From assembly GCF_003353065.1 (NCBI RefSeq), contig NZ_CP027806.1:1325001-1389000 (forward strand): DNA of 64,000 nt, in the 5' to 3' direction. The DNA comes from Cyclonatronum proteinivorum (GTDB lineage Bacteria; Bacteroidota; Rhodothermia; Balneolales; Cyclonatronaceae). Under the pieces are notes generated by a model that worked only from the letters and a program-made list of their open reading frames with translations, ran no database searches and was not told the origin of the DNA. Every line of letters starts with the position of its first letter. Positions within the stretch are counted from its first letter, which is position 1. A program made the translations under genes and the position numbers. Shown here piece after piece: positions 1 to 8,371 of this stretch.

Positions 1-24
1 GAGCAAAATGGCTTTTTAATTTGT

Positions 25-250
25 CCCGCATTATTCACGATTAAAGAGGGTTTATTTGCTAAGTTTTCATTTAAATTTGGCTTAGCAAAAAACACCAGTA
101 GCCCAAATTTGGGTGTGGTATAAAGACGTCGAAATTTCCCCGCTGGCTGCGTTGAAGCTGAAAACTCATGCTCAGGGTACTTAGGTACCCTTCCGCTGAT
201 TTTTCAGCTTCGCCTTGCCAGCAAGAAAATTTCTTGGTGAATAATGCGGG
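25..250 (+). mobile_element. MITE-like palindromic element, copy 1 (complete)
   Basis: The element is bounded by perfect 14-base terminal inverted repeats, CCCGCATTATTCAC at 25-38 and its complement at 237-250. Its right half (about 130-232) folds on itself: GAAATTT, GCTGGC and GAAGCTGAAAA on the left arm pair with GCCAGC, GAAAATTTC and TTTTCAGCTTC on the right arm, around an inner GGGTAC/GTACCC palindrome. It has no coding capacity. Related copies lie at 50636-50808 (inverted, one end missing) and 51513-51792. The structure resembles a non-autonomous mobile element; which transposase would move it is unknown. Confidence 0.75.
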
Positions 251-270
251 TTATATCCGCTCTGATTCGG

Positions 271-723
271 CTACAGGCGTATAACTTCTGTCTCCATCGG
301 GCAGCTTCGTTTCATCATCAGGTTTACGGGGCATTTTTCCGCGATAATGGAAGCCCGGTTCAAAAGCTTGTCTTCCATGTCTGATTTGATGTAAATCTTC
401 TTGTAGAGCTTGCGCACCTTGCCATTATTGGCCATGGCAATCAGTTCGTCAGAAGCACTGTTCTTGTCAATGCTCAGGAGCTCATGCGTAATGTGAACTT
501 CAATCTTTTCCCAGTTCAGCTTTTTATGTGCGAAATATATTTTCAGCGTCATAGCTGTACAGGCGCCAAGGGCGGAGAGCGCTATCGAAAGCGGGTCAGC
601 GGCTTTGTCGGTGCCGCCCATGTCTTCGGGTTCATCGGCAATCAGCTGATGATTTCCCGCTTTGATGTCGGTGAAGAATCCGTTTTTTGATTCTAAAACA
701 GAAATAATAGGATGTTGTGCCAT
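271..723 (-). CDS. OsmC/Ohr family protein
   Basis: A 150-residue protein of usual length for the OsmC family, which reduces organic peroxides through two conserved cysteines. Both cysteine contexts are present: LGACTAMTL near residue 54 at the start of the central helix, and AEKCPVN near residue 129. The N-terminal beta region (HPIISVLESKNGFFTDI) fits the family fold. The stop codon lies just beyond the complete MITE-like element. The gene is divergent from the sirtuin gene at 837, with which it shares a 113-base AT-rich promoter region. Family assignment is firm; whether the substrate is hydroperoxide is inferred. Confidence 0.88.
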   Translation of the reverse strand: MAQHPIISVLESKNGFFTDIKAGNHQLIADEPEDMGGTDKAADPLSIALSALGACTAMTLKIYFAHKKLNWEKIEVHITHELLSIDKNSASDELIAMANNGKVRKLYKKIYIKSDMEDKLLNRASIIAEKCPVNLMMKRSCPMETEVIRL

Positions 724-836
724 TTATGGAATATTTCAGAACTTCAGCATTCCGGAAATAAAGTTGCAGAATTGAGCTGAAGTAGTAAATTAATAGTTTG
801 TGTATTTGAATATTAGTCTTCAAAAATAAGCAAAAA

Positions 837-1544
837 ATGACAGATAAAAAAAAGACCGTAGTCGTGCTCACAGGTGCCGGGGTGAGTGCAGAAAGCGGTA
901 TTCAGACCTTCCGCGATTCTGACGGCCTATGGGAAGGCTACAGCGTTGATGAAGTAGCTACCATCGAAGCCTGGCAATGGAATAAGGAAAAAATGCTGGA
1001 ATTTTATAATCAGCGCAGGGCACAGGCCGCTTCCGTTCAGCCCAACGCCGCACACGAAGCCCTAAAAAAACTTGAAGATCACTTCAGGGTACACATTGTC
1101 ACCCAGAACGTTGACTCCCTGCATGAACGCGCAGGTTCATCGCACGTCCTTCATCTGCACGGAAAACTCTCTGAAGTGAAAAGTTCGCTGGATGACAGCC
1201 TGATCTACGAAATAGGCGACAAGCCCGTAGCCCTTGGCGACAAATGTGAAAAAGGCTCTCAGCTTCGGCCTAATGTCGTTTGGTTTGGCGAACAGGTACC
1301 CGAAATTCCGAATGCGCAGCTCATTATGGCACAGGCGGATATCTGCCTGATCATCGGTACATCACTCGTTGTGTACCCTGCGGCAGCGCTCGTGTACGAT
1401 GTGCCGTTACAGGCCCCCATATTCGTCGTAGATCCGCACAAACCCGCAGAGTTCCGGTTCGACCGGGATATCACTTACATTCAAAAAAGAGCTTCTGAAG
1501 GTGTTCCGGAGCTTGTAACCCATTTGATCAACAATTATGGCTGA
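837..1544 (+). CDS. cobB: Sir2-family NAD-dependent protein deacylase
   Basis: A sirtuin of 235 residues. The NAD-binding loop GAGVSAESGI is at 13-22, TQNVD at about 89-93 and the catalytic histidine at 108 in HLHG. Tyr57 and Arg60 (FYNQRR) match the Tyr-x-x-Arg pair that lets SIRT5/CobB-type enzymes accept succinyl- or malonyl-lysine, so desuccinylation is possible. The usual four zinc cysteines are almost absent: only GDKC remains, and the first pair reads KSSLDD. The gene overlaps the following SGNH-like gene by 8 bases, so the two are probably co-translated. Deacylase function is well supported; substrates are unknown. Confidence 0.9.
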   Translation: MTDKKKTVVVLTGAGVSAESGIQTFRDSDGLWEGYSVDEVATIEAWQWNKEKMLEFYNQRRAQAASVQPNAAHEALKKLEDHFRVHIVTQNVDSLHERAGSSHVLHLHGKLSEVKSSLDDSLIYEIGDKPVALGDKCEKGSQLRPNVVWFGEQVPEIPNAQLIMAQADICLIIGTSLVVYPAAALVYDVPLQAPIFVVDPHKPAEFRFDRDITYIQKRASEGVPELVTHLINNYG

Positions 1545-2451
1545 ACCCACCAAAAAAGAACAGGAAGTACAGGTCATTAAGGACTATCTCCTGCCGTACC
1601 TGAATCTGGAAAAAGAATATCCGTTGCTGCCGGGTGCGCAATCCATCGAAGGCGTTGCGGCATTTATCGGTCTCACGGCTAAAGAGCTGGCCGATTTACG
1701 TGCAGGGTGCGATGAACAGGCAGAGCTTGCTGCGCAGGAGTTACTTAAAGATGACGCCTTTTCTGAACTCACGACAAGGCTGCCGTTTAAAAAGGGCGAT
1801 CTCATCGTTGGTTTGGGAGACGCAGCGACAAGCGACCTTCAGGGCTGGTTCGAAATACTGCGGCATGTGCTCGAAATCAGCCGTCCGGAGCTTGAACTGC
1901 GCTTCCTGAATGCAGCGGTTCGGGGCGACTCTTCCTACGATGTGCTGCGCAGGCTCAATCGCGCGGTAGTCGATCCTAAAGCGTCGTGGGTGTTCGTATG
2001 CCTGGGCGCCAGCGACGCCATGCGGCTTGGCGCCATGCCGGAGCGCACGCTTGTTTCGCTCACCGATTTCTGGGAAAACCTAAATACCATTGGGCAGGTC
2101 GTCGAAGACGTAAGCGGAAACCCCGCTGTTTGGGTAACGCCTACCCCGGTTTTAACCGCAGAAATGGAGAAATTTGCGCTCTTTGAAGGCATTATCGACA
2201 ACGCGGATCTCAGTCAGTTCAGGGAAGTCTTTGCGGGCAGAAAAGGCTTTGTGGTCGATCCGCAGGGACGCAGATTCGGGAACCCGCCCGATGTCTGGAA
2301 CTACCTTGCTGACGGCCTTCATCCTTCTGTTGCAGGTCACGCCCTGACGGTAAAAAGCATTTTCAAAACCCTGCACGACCGCAAATCCGTCAAAAGCAAC
2401 TTGCTCGATTACGGACTTAATGACGATTTCTTTGAAACCGACGACAACTGA
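1537..2451 (+). CDS. SGNH/GDSL-hydrolase-like protein with altered nucleophile site
   Basis: A 304-residue soluble protein without signal peptide. Around residue 90 the block I region of SGNH hydrolases appears as VGLGDAATSD. Block III is LGASDA near 157 and block V is DGLHPSVAGH with Asp259 and His262. In block I the normal GDS nucleophile serine reads Ala96, and block III has Ser where Asn is usual, so hydrolysis by the standard mechanism is doubtful; Ser99 is a nearby candidate. The first 85 residues are helical and not recognised. It starts inside the end of cobB. Function is unknown beyond the fold. Confidence 0.7.
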   Translation: MAEPTKKEQEVQVIKDYLLPYLNLEKEYPLLPGAQSIEGVAAFIGLTAKELADLRAGCDEQAELAAQELLKDDAFSELTTRLPFKKGDLIVGLGDAATSDLQGWFEILRHVLEISRPELELRFLNAAVRGDSSYDVLRRLNRAVVDPKASWVFVCLGASDAMRLGAMPERTLVSLTDFWENLNTIGQVVEDVSGNPAVWVTPTPVLTAEMEKFALFEGIIDNADLSQFREVFAGRKGFVVDPQGRRFGNPPDVWNYLADGLHPSVAGHALTVKSIFKTLHDRKSVKSNLLDYGLNDDFFETDDN

Positions 2452-2504
2452 GTGCACAGCCTGAACATCGCTCAGCGTCAGGACAACCCCCGAATGCAGC
2501 CCTG

Positions 2505-2528
2505 AACCCGCCGGGGTTGCATTTTTTT
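2505..2528 (+). terminator. Intrinsic terminator after the cobB pair
   Basis: AACCC at 2505-2509 pairs with GGGTT at 2514-2518 and is followed by a T-run, 54 bases after the SGNH-like gene stop. Confidence 0.65.
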
Positions 2529-2540
2529 ATTTGTTTTTTT

Positions 2541-2618
2541 TTGGGGGAAACTTCCAGAACATCAGGGGTGCCGGGGTAAATTAGAGCTCCTAAAACGAAG
2601 ATGAATGCGTTGCTTTTT
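2541..2618 (-). repeat. Dispersed 85-90 bp intergenic repeat, copy 1
   Basis: On the minus strand this contains the family hallmarks in order: a diverged GCAA-rich start, a central spacer, then a CTGATGTT box and GTTTCCCCCAA. It is a degenerate copy of the element at 2997-3082. Confidence 0.5.
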
Positions 2619-2996
2619 TTCGGCTGCATGGCCTGATTCCCGGTTCAAAGCACGGCGCCCGGTGCTGTGGATTTACTTGCACAGAGAAGAGTCGTCCTAT
2701 GCAGGCTGTAAGAAACTGCGATCCGATCTTCCTTCCCAAAAATTGGCTGAGACAAGTTCTCCGAAATATCCCGTGTTTGGCTCTAAGCGACTTCGGCAGA
2801 GATCAGGCCGATAAACCTGACGACTTCATTTTGTGGTTCTTACATTTTCATTTCATACACTCCATCATCCGTTGTATAGCACATGGTTGCGATCAACGCG
2901 TTTGTCGCAGCCTGAAGCTGTTGCCTTTTCGGCGCTTTTGAAAGGCCTTTGATAGGGAGCTTTTGACAGGCTTCGGAGCCTGAGCCTGTTCGCGTA
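2619..2996. other. Non-coding spacer between two repeat copies
   Basis: Short ORFs occur here on the plus strand, but none has a recognisable domain, ribosome-binding site or signal peptide. I see no gene. The stretch separates two copies of the dispersed intergenic repeat. Confidence 0.5.
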
Positions 2997-3082
2997 CCCA
3001 AAAAGCAAGGGGTTCATCTTTGATTTGGGAAGTGAGTAAAACCACGAAAGACCGTGATGTTCACGGAGTTTCCCCCAAAAAA
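2997..3082 (+). repeat. Dispersed 85-90 bp intergenic repeat, copy 2
   Basis: Runs from CCCAAAAAGCAAGGGG through TCATCTTTGATTTGGG to the perfect hairpin CCGTGA-TGT-TCACGG and ends GAGTTTCCCCCAAA. Nearly identical to the copy at 32487-32570. Several copies abut a terminator, here the one at 3084. Confidence 0.8.
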
Positions 3083-3083
3083 T

Positions 3084-3126
3084 AAAAAAAGCCGGATTAC
3101 CAGCTCGTAAGCTTGAATCCGGCTTT
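3084..3126 (-). terminator. Terminator of the glycine-rich membrane protein gene
   Basis: AAAGCCGGATT (3088-3098) pairs with AATCCGGCTTT (3116-3126); on the minus strand the stem is followed by a T-run. It lies 31 bases past the stop of the gene at 3157. Confidence 0.85.
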
Positions 3127-3156
3127 GCGGGAATCTGAACGGCCTGTTATTTTTTG

Positions 3157-3858
3157 TCAGAAGCGGGCAGAGAAGCGAAGCATTTCAAGACCGGCTGACT
3201 GATTTACTGCGGTTAGGTTTCCGTTGGGGGTGATGGCGGTTTGGCTGTAAATCGCAGGTTGCAGGGCACTGATACGCGTATTTCCGAAGCTTCCGAGGGT
3301 TAGGAGTCCTTCTGACGGACTTGCTGTAGCTGATGGGGTTGCGGCGTAGTCGAAGAAATCGCCGTTGCCGCCGCTTCCGTGTGAAGCAAGGTAGAAGGCG
3401 TCGTACAAGCCAAAGGCGAAGCCGGCAAAGGCGCCTGCACCCGCGCCGTACTGCACGCCGTTAAGAATCGGGTTATCGCCAATGAGTGCTATGGCCATGC
3501 CGAGGAGCGCGCCCGTACCCGCGCCATAGATGGTATCCATAAATATGATGGCCCCGGAAAAGGGTGCGGTGTTAAAGAAGCCGTTTACCGTACCGCCCTG
3601 CGCGATGGTTGCAGCGTCGTAGATACCGATACCAAAACCAAACAGGGTTCCGAAGCCAACGCCAACCATCACGGGGCGATGGCTCGTGCTGTTGGCCAGC
3701 GCCATGCCTGCACCGCCAAGCGCTGCGCCGGTTGCTGCACTAATCAGCGTGTTTCCCGCTACAACATTGAGCGATTGGGCCTGCGCGCTTTGTCCCGTAT
3801 GATGGCTGAGGACAAAAATAAGAAGGCTGTTGAGCACAAGGCTTGTCAAAAATTTCAT
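3157..3858 (-). CDS. Glycine/alanine-rich exported or membrane protein, unknown function
   Basis: A 233-residue protein with an N-terminal signal peptide ending near SAQAQS. Two similar glycine-rich blocks follow, each with GAGTGALLGMA/GAALGGAGMA-type segments and then GFGIGIYDA or GFAFGLYDA, which suggests an internal duplication of a membrane hairpin. The C-terminal third is polar and ends in aromatic Phe (RFSARF), a pattern seen in outer-membrane beta proteins. I do not recognise a named family. It is a single gene with its own terminator. Confidence 0.65.
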   Translation of the reverse strand: MKFLTSLVLNSLLIFVLSHHTGQSAQAQSLNVVAGNTLISAATGAALGGAGMALANSTSHRPVMVGVGFGTLFGFGIGIYDAATIAQGGTVNGFFNTAPFSGAIIFMDTIYGAGTGALLGMAIALIGDNPILNGVQYGAGAGAFAGFAFGLYDAFYLASHGSGGNGDFFDYAATPSATASPSEGLLTLGSFGNTRISALQPAIYSQTAITPNGNLTAVNQSAGLEMLRFSARF

Positions 3859-3876
3859 TGTGTGAGATAAATAGGT

Positions 3877-4569
3877 TTAGGTTGGATCTGCCAGGGATAC
3901 CGGCAAAATTTTTCCGTTGAAGAAGCGGTGGGCTTCCGAAGCAAACTTCCCAATATAAGCACCCATTTGATGTGCTTCCACAGGTGCTTTGAGGCCGGGG
4001 AAAGCCGCTTCCAGCATTTCGGTTTGTACCGCGCCCAGGCATAAACAGTTCACGCTGATCTGATCGCCCGCCATTTCGGCCGCAAGGCACTCGGTGAGAA
4101 TGCTCAGCGCACCTTTCGATACCGAATAGGCCGCAAGTCCGGGGAACTTACTACTGCCCTGATAGCCACCCATGCTCCCGATAAAGAGCACGTGTGCGCC
4201 GGAGTTGAGCCGGGATTTGCAGCTTCTGACCAGCCGCACAGCCGACATCAGGTTGGCGTCGAGCAGGTACTGCCAGTCGGCGTCGCTTGTTTCGGTGAAG
4301 GGTTTGTTGAGCAGCGCCCCGGCATTATGCACAATGCCGTCGAGAGTGAGGTCTTTTTCCGCGAGCAGGGCGTCGAGCCGCGCGTAGGTTGTGTCGTCGC
4401 ACAGATCGCCGGTCAGGGTTTCGGCGGCGTCGGGCCAGGCCTTTCGGAGCGCGTCAAGTGGTTTGGCACTGCGCGCAAGGCCGATTACGCGGAAGCCTTT
4501 GCTGAGCAGCCAGTTTGCGGTCTCCAGACCAATGCCCCGGCTTGCGCCGGTTACAAGTATCGTCTTCAT
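3877..4569 (-). CDS. Short-chain dehydrogenase/reductase (SDR) family oxidoreductase
   Basis: A classical SDR: the nucleotide-binding motif TGASRGIG follows directly after the start, NAG is in IVHNAGAL, the catalytic serine is in FIGSMGG, and the Tyr/Lys pair is YSVSK. I chose the ATG at 4569 because MKTILVTGASRGIG is the expected N-terminus. An upstream in-frame ATG at 4629 would add 20 residues (MSTFCAAREH...) that look non-homologous and overlap a terminator. The protein is 230 residues, slightly short for the family. Substrate is unknown; the C-terminal half of the substrate loop is compact. Confidence 0.85.
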   Translation of the reverse strand: MKTILVTGASRGIGLETANWLLSKGFRVIGLARSAKPLDALRKAWPDAAETLTGDLCDDTTYARLDALLAEKDLTLDGIVHNAGALLNKPFTETSDADWQYLLDANLMSAVRLVRSCKSRLNSGAHVLFIGSMGGYQGSSKFPGLAAYSVSKGALSILTECLAAEMAGDQISVNCLCLGAVQTEMLEAAFPGLKAPVEAHQMGAYIGKFASEAHRFFNGKILPVSLADPT

Positions 4570-4630
4570 GAATTTGAGTTTTTTTTTAAATAGGGTGATG
4601 TGTTCCCGTGCAGCACAAAATGTTGACATA

Positions 4631-4665
4631 AAAAAAGGGTGCTGGTCTGAAAACCAACACCCTTT
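4631..4665 (-). terminator. Terminator of phhA
   Basis: AAAGGGTG-TGGT pairs with ACCA-CACCCTTT, with a minus-strand T-run (4631-4636). It lies 60 bases after the phhA stop and separates phhA from the SDR gene. Confidence 0.85.
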
Positions 4666-4724
4666 AAACTTACGGCATTTCAGCGACTTGCTGAAATCAT
4701 GCAGAAAGCTTTAACCCGCCGCGG

Positions 4725-6479
4725 TTAAACCAGCCGCTCCAGCCCCGCTGTGATCACATTCTCATACTGATCTGAGTGGGACTTCAGGGCTTCCAGCTCT
4801 GCGGTCAGGCTGGCGCGAAGGGGTTCTCCGCTGCCGTTGAAATTCTTGTTTACCAGTTCCAGCATTTCCAGACGCGGCAGCCACGAAAACGGATACTTTT
4901 CCTGCAGCTCCGCATGCAGGGCTTCCAGCGCGTCTGTGCTGACTCTACCCGAGTCACGCAAATCCCGGATTTCCTGATAGATTTCAAAGAGACGCAGTTG
5001 CTCGGGCGTGTATGCGTCTTTGATGGTGGTTTTGGTGGATTTCGGCGGGTAAACGTTGAAGTTTTCCTTATCGGCACTGCCGCTGTACACGGACGCGATT
5101 CGTGATCCGATACACAGGTCGTACACGCCCCAGTCCGGTGCAAACAGGGTTTCGCCATTCGGACCCGTTACCGTGCAGTCGCTGAACTGCATGAGCAGCA
5201 GCTTGCCGTCGCGGCGTATCACGTGATTGAGAAAGCCTTTCACGACTACTCCCGACGCATAAGCGATCTCGCTGTGCTTGCCCGCCGCTATGCCCAGTGC
5301 CTGAAGCTCGCCATCGCTGAGATCTTCGGGCGCCTTGTCGGTACCTTTGAAGTGCCCGATGGCCGAGCCGTAGCCGTCCGCGTGATAGTCGGTGCCGTGC
5401 CCTTCCAGTTCGGTATCGGCATAAGCGAGTTGGGAAGGCCCTTCGGTTTTGATGTAGAACTCCTTGCCGTCGGCGTCGGTCATCACGGATGTAAACACCC
5501 CGGAAACCTGAATACCGGAGCTGAACACGCAGGTGCCCACATTTTCGCTGTCGATCACGCGCTGCACCGATTTCGCGCCGCCCGTGCGGAAGCACATCTG
5601 ATCGGCGAATGCTTCGAGCACATCCAGCAAATGCTGGAAATCGCGCGCCACAAACAGCTGCGGCTGCATCTTGGTGATGTCGTAGTTGGTATTCACGCAG
5701 TCAACTGAGAGCGGGATTTTTTTGACCTCCGGACTCATGCACGCCTTGCTTTCTCCCACGGATGAAAGCAGACCGGCGCCGTACAGCTTGAAATCCTCCG
5801 GTGTGCCGACCAGCCCGTATTCGACCGTCCACCAGTGCATGCGCGATAGCAGCGCGGCCTCCGAGGGCACGGTATTGGCCGCGGTTTTTTCTTCGAGCAC
5901 GCGCTCGGCTTCTTCGATTTGCTCCGCCGTTGCGTTGGGATACTCTTTGATGATGGAGAGATAGCGGATGGCTTCGTAAATCTCGTAATCGAGCTTCGAG
6001 AAGACCGCTTTTGCGCCGTACTGTCCGAATTTCTGAAGGTACTCGGCATACAGCGGATCGGCGATGATGGGCGCATGACCCGCGGCTTCGTGCACGATGT
6101 CGGGCGCCGGGGTGTACAGGATGTTGCCGATGTTGCGCAGATCAGCGGAGATCACCAGAATTTTGTGCTCGGAAAACTCCATGAACGCCGCAGGCGGCAC
6201 GAAGCCGTCTACCACTACGGCACGCCAGCCGATCTGCCCCAGCCGCTCGTTCATTTCATTGATGTGCGGCACCGTATCAATGCTGATTCCCGTTTTCTTC
6301 AGTCCGTCGAGATAGGCTTCATGGGCCACATTTTTGAGATAGTCCACATTCCGGCGCATGATGTAGCGCCAGGTTGCGTGATGTTCGGGCGTGTACTCGT
6401 CGTAGTGCTGTTTTACCACAAACTGACGCAGATACGACGGAATCGACGCAATGACCTGATCCTGTGTTAGCTGTTCCAT
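4725..6479 (-). CDS. phhA: Aromatic amino acid hydroxylase (phenylalanine 4-monooxygenase type)
   Basis: A 584-residue protein. The N-terminal half carries the pterin-dependent hydroxylase core: iron ligands His130 and His135 in DIVHEAAGHAP and Glu220 in WWTVEYGL. It should convert phenylalanine to tyrosine using tetrahydrobiopterin and O2. Proteobacterial PhhA is about 260-300 residues. Here about 300 further C-terminal residues follow, without the N-terminal ACT domain of animal enzymes; Bacteroidota homologues of this length are known to me as a group. It is divergent from hisC and has its own terminator. The hydroxylase call is firm; the role of the C-terminal half is unknown. Confidence 0.9.
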   Translation of the reverse strand: MEQLTQDQVIASIPSYLRQFVVKQHYDEYTPEHHATWRYIMRRNVDYLKNVAHEAYLDGLKKTGISIDTVPHINEMNERLGQIGWRAVVVDGFVPPAAFMEFSEHKILVISADLRNIGNILYTPAPDIVHEAAGHAPIIADPLYAEYLQKFGQYGAKAVFSKLDYEIYEAIRYLSIIKEYPNATAEQIEEAERVLEEKTAANTVPSEAALLSRMHWWTVEYGLVGTPEDFKLYGAGLLSSVGESKACMSPEVKKIPLSVDCVNTNYDITKMQPQLFVARDFQHLLDVLEAFADQMCFRTGGAKSVQRVIDSENVGTCVFSSGIQVSGVFTSVMTDADGKEFYIKTEGPSQLAYADTELEGHGTDYHADGYGSAIGHFKGTDKAPEDLSDGELQALGIAAGKHSEIAYASGVVVKGFLNHVIRRDGKLLLMQFSDCTVTGPNGETLFAPDWGVYDLCIGSRIASVYSGSADKENFNVYPPKSTKTTIKDAYTPEQLRLFEIYQEIRDLRDSGRVSTDALEALHAELQEKYPFSWLPRLEMLELVNKNFNGSGEPLRASLTAELEALKSHSDQYENVITAGLERLV

Positions 6480-6773
6480 AAATTGAGATGTTTAAGTTTG
6501 ATTGTAAGCGCTTTTCTGTTTAACACGGGCTAAAAATAAGCAGAATGCGCACGCTATTAAGATTTATCTTGTTAATTTGCTGCAATATAAAAGTCCGTGC
6601 GGTTTGCCGAATGCCGCGAATTGTAATAAAGATTTAAGCAGGCATAATACCGTTTGACGGATCGCCCGCCAACCGGATTAAAACCGTATTTTCGGGCCGT
6701 TGAAACGCACATCCGCGTGCCTGAAATCAGCTCTTCCACCATGCCATTTCTAATTTTTAACATTTGATTCCCT
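6480..6773. promoter_or_regulatory. Divergent phhA-hisC intergenic region
   Basis: Holds the promoters for two divergent amino-acid genes. It is AT-rich close to phhA. I could not place promoter elements with confidence and see no attenuator or T-box-like structure. Confidence 0.4.
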
Positions 6774-7880
6774 GTGATTCCTGTACCCAAGCACATCGAA
6801 CAGCTCAAGCCTTACGTAGCCGGAAAAACCATCGAAGAAGTTGTGGCGCAGTACAATCCGCCACGCATTTCCAAGCTTGCTTCCAATGAAAACCGCCTGG
6901 GCTGCAGCCAGAAAGCCATAGACGCTGCGCAGCAGGCCGTCTCAACCATCATGAATTACCCCGATCCGGCCTGTACGCTCCTGCGTCAGAAAATAGCGGA
7001 AAAGACCGGCATACCGGCGGAGCGTATCTTGCCGGGCAGCGGTTCGGAAGGCGTGATGCAGCTCATCATCAAAACCTACTTTGAGCCGCACGAGCACGCG
7101 CTAACGGCTTCGGCAACCTTCATCGGCTTTCTCGTGCTCATCAACAGCCGGGGCGTCGGCCTGCGTCAGTTGCCGCTCACATCCGACTACCGCTTCGACA
7201 CCGAAGCCCTTGCCGATGCCATCACCGCCGATACCCGCATGGTGTACATCGCCAACCCCAACAACCCGACCGGCACCTACATCACCAAAACCGAGTTCGA
7301 AACCTTCATGGCCCGCGTGCCCGAACACGTGATGGTCATCATGGATGAAGCCTACCACGAGTTCGCCGCCGGCCTCGACGACTACCCCGATGCCGCAAGC
7401 TACGGCTACGACAACGTCATCAGCCTGCGCACCTTCTCCAAAGCCTACGGACTCGCCGGCTACCGCATCGGCTACTGCGTCGCCCACCCGGACATCATCA
7501 AAACCCTGATGAAGGTCAAGCTCCCCTTCGAGCCCAGCCTGCCCGCGCAGTACGCCGCCATGGGCGCCCTCGACGACGACGACTTCCTGCACCGAACCCA
7601 GGAAATGGTCGCCGCCGCACGCAACCGCCTCTACCGCTTCCTCACCGAAAAAGAGATGCAGTTCGTACCCTCGGCCTCCAACTCCGTCATGATGGTATTC
7701 GACACCGAAGCGCAGGCCGTATTCTTCACCGAAGAGATGCTCAAAAAAGGCGTCATCCTTCGCCGCCTGCCCGGCTTCGGCCTCGCCAACTGCGTCCGCG
7801 TCACCGTAGGCATCGACACCGAGATGGAGCACTTCGAACAAGCCTTCGAAGCCATTTACGAAAACTTGAACCCAGCCTGA
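6774..7880 (+). CDS. hisC: Histidinol-phosphate aminotransferase
   Basis: A 368-residue class I/II aminotransferase. It has the N-terminal KLASNEN motif of HisC, the NPNNPTGT substrate/PLP loop, DEAYHEF and the PLP lysine in TFSKAYGLAGYRIGY. It catalyses the transamination of imidazole-acetol phosphate with glutamate in histidine biosynthesis. The start is GTG at 6774, because an in-frame TGA at 6765 excludes anything upstream. No other his genes are adjacent, so it stands alone; related enzymes can also act on aromatic amino acids, which would fit the phhA neighbour. Confidence 0.9.
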   Translation: MIPVPKHIEQLKPYVAGKTIEEVVAQYNPPRISKLASNENRLGCSQKAIDAAQQAVSTIMNYPDPACTLLRQKIAEKTGIPAERILPGSGSEGVMQLIIKTYFEPHEHALTASATFIGFLVLINSRGVGLRQLPLTSDYRFDTEALADAITADTRMVYIANPNNPTGTYITKTEFETFMARVPEHVMVIMDEAYHEFAAGLDDYPDAASYGYDNVISLRTFSKAYGLAGYRIGYCVAHPDIIKTLMKVKLPFEPSLPAQYAAMGALDDDDFLHRTQEMVAAARNRLYRFLTEKEMQFVPSASNSVMMVFDTEAQAVFFTEEMLKKGVILRRLPGFGLANCVRVTVGIDTEMEHFEQAFEAIYENLNPA

Positions 7881-8202
7881 TTCCCCGACCCCCAGCCTCC
7901 CGGGTAGTGCTAAAGCTTCGTTATTATTTGGGGGAAACACCGAGAGCATCACGGTCAGCAGTGATGGTTTAGGCATCCCAAATCGGTCTCAGGGGCCCGT
8001 GGTTTTTGTTTGAAGTCCGGATGTTGGTCATCGCCCTTTCCCCCAAAACCGCAATGCCGCATCCACGCGAAGATAGCACGCGGATTGGACGCGTAGGGCA
8101 GGATCTATTGAATTTTTTCGGATATGAGCCCGCCAGCATTTATAGTACAAATCCAGCCGTACCACGGACGGGGTTATGATTTGCTGTACAAAGCGTTTCC
8201 GT
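7881..8202. other. Non-coding repeat-rich spacer, first part
   Basis: No gene recognised. Bases 7927-7985 (TTTGGGGGAAAC, then CATCACGG) look like a decayed copy of the 85-90 bp dispersed intergenic repeat. Confidence 0.45.
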
Positions 8203-8371
8203 CCCAAAATCCCGAAGGGATGTCATTTTTGTAGCAACCACGCATCCAACCCAACCAAAACCCCGAAGGGGTGAAATTATTCACGGCGGCTATAATGCCA
8301 CCCCTTCAGGGTTTTATGCATTGGGATTCCATTTTGCTACAATCATTTCACCCTTTCAGGGTTGATGGCAT
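8203..8371 (+). repeat. REP-like mini-palindrome block, copy 1
   Basis: A series of short palindromes separated by GTAGCAA- and TGCTACAAT-type linkers: AATCCCGAAGGGATG, AACCCCGAAGGGGTG, CACCCCTTCAGGGTT and CACCCTTTCAGGGTT. The first two read one way and the last two the other, so the block is itself an imperfect inverted repeat. A direct copy lies at 8695-8863. Confidence 0.8.

Noticed and set aside
3740-4090. Long ORFs antisense to annotated genes, here across the SDR and glycine-rich protein genes
   Set aside because: They are shadows of GC-biased codon use; the opposite frames carry complete conserved motifs.
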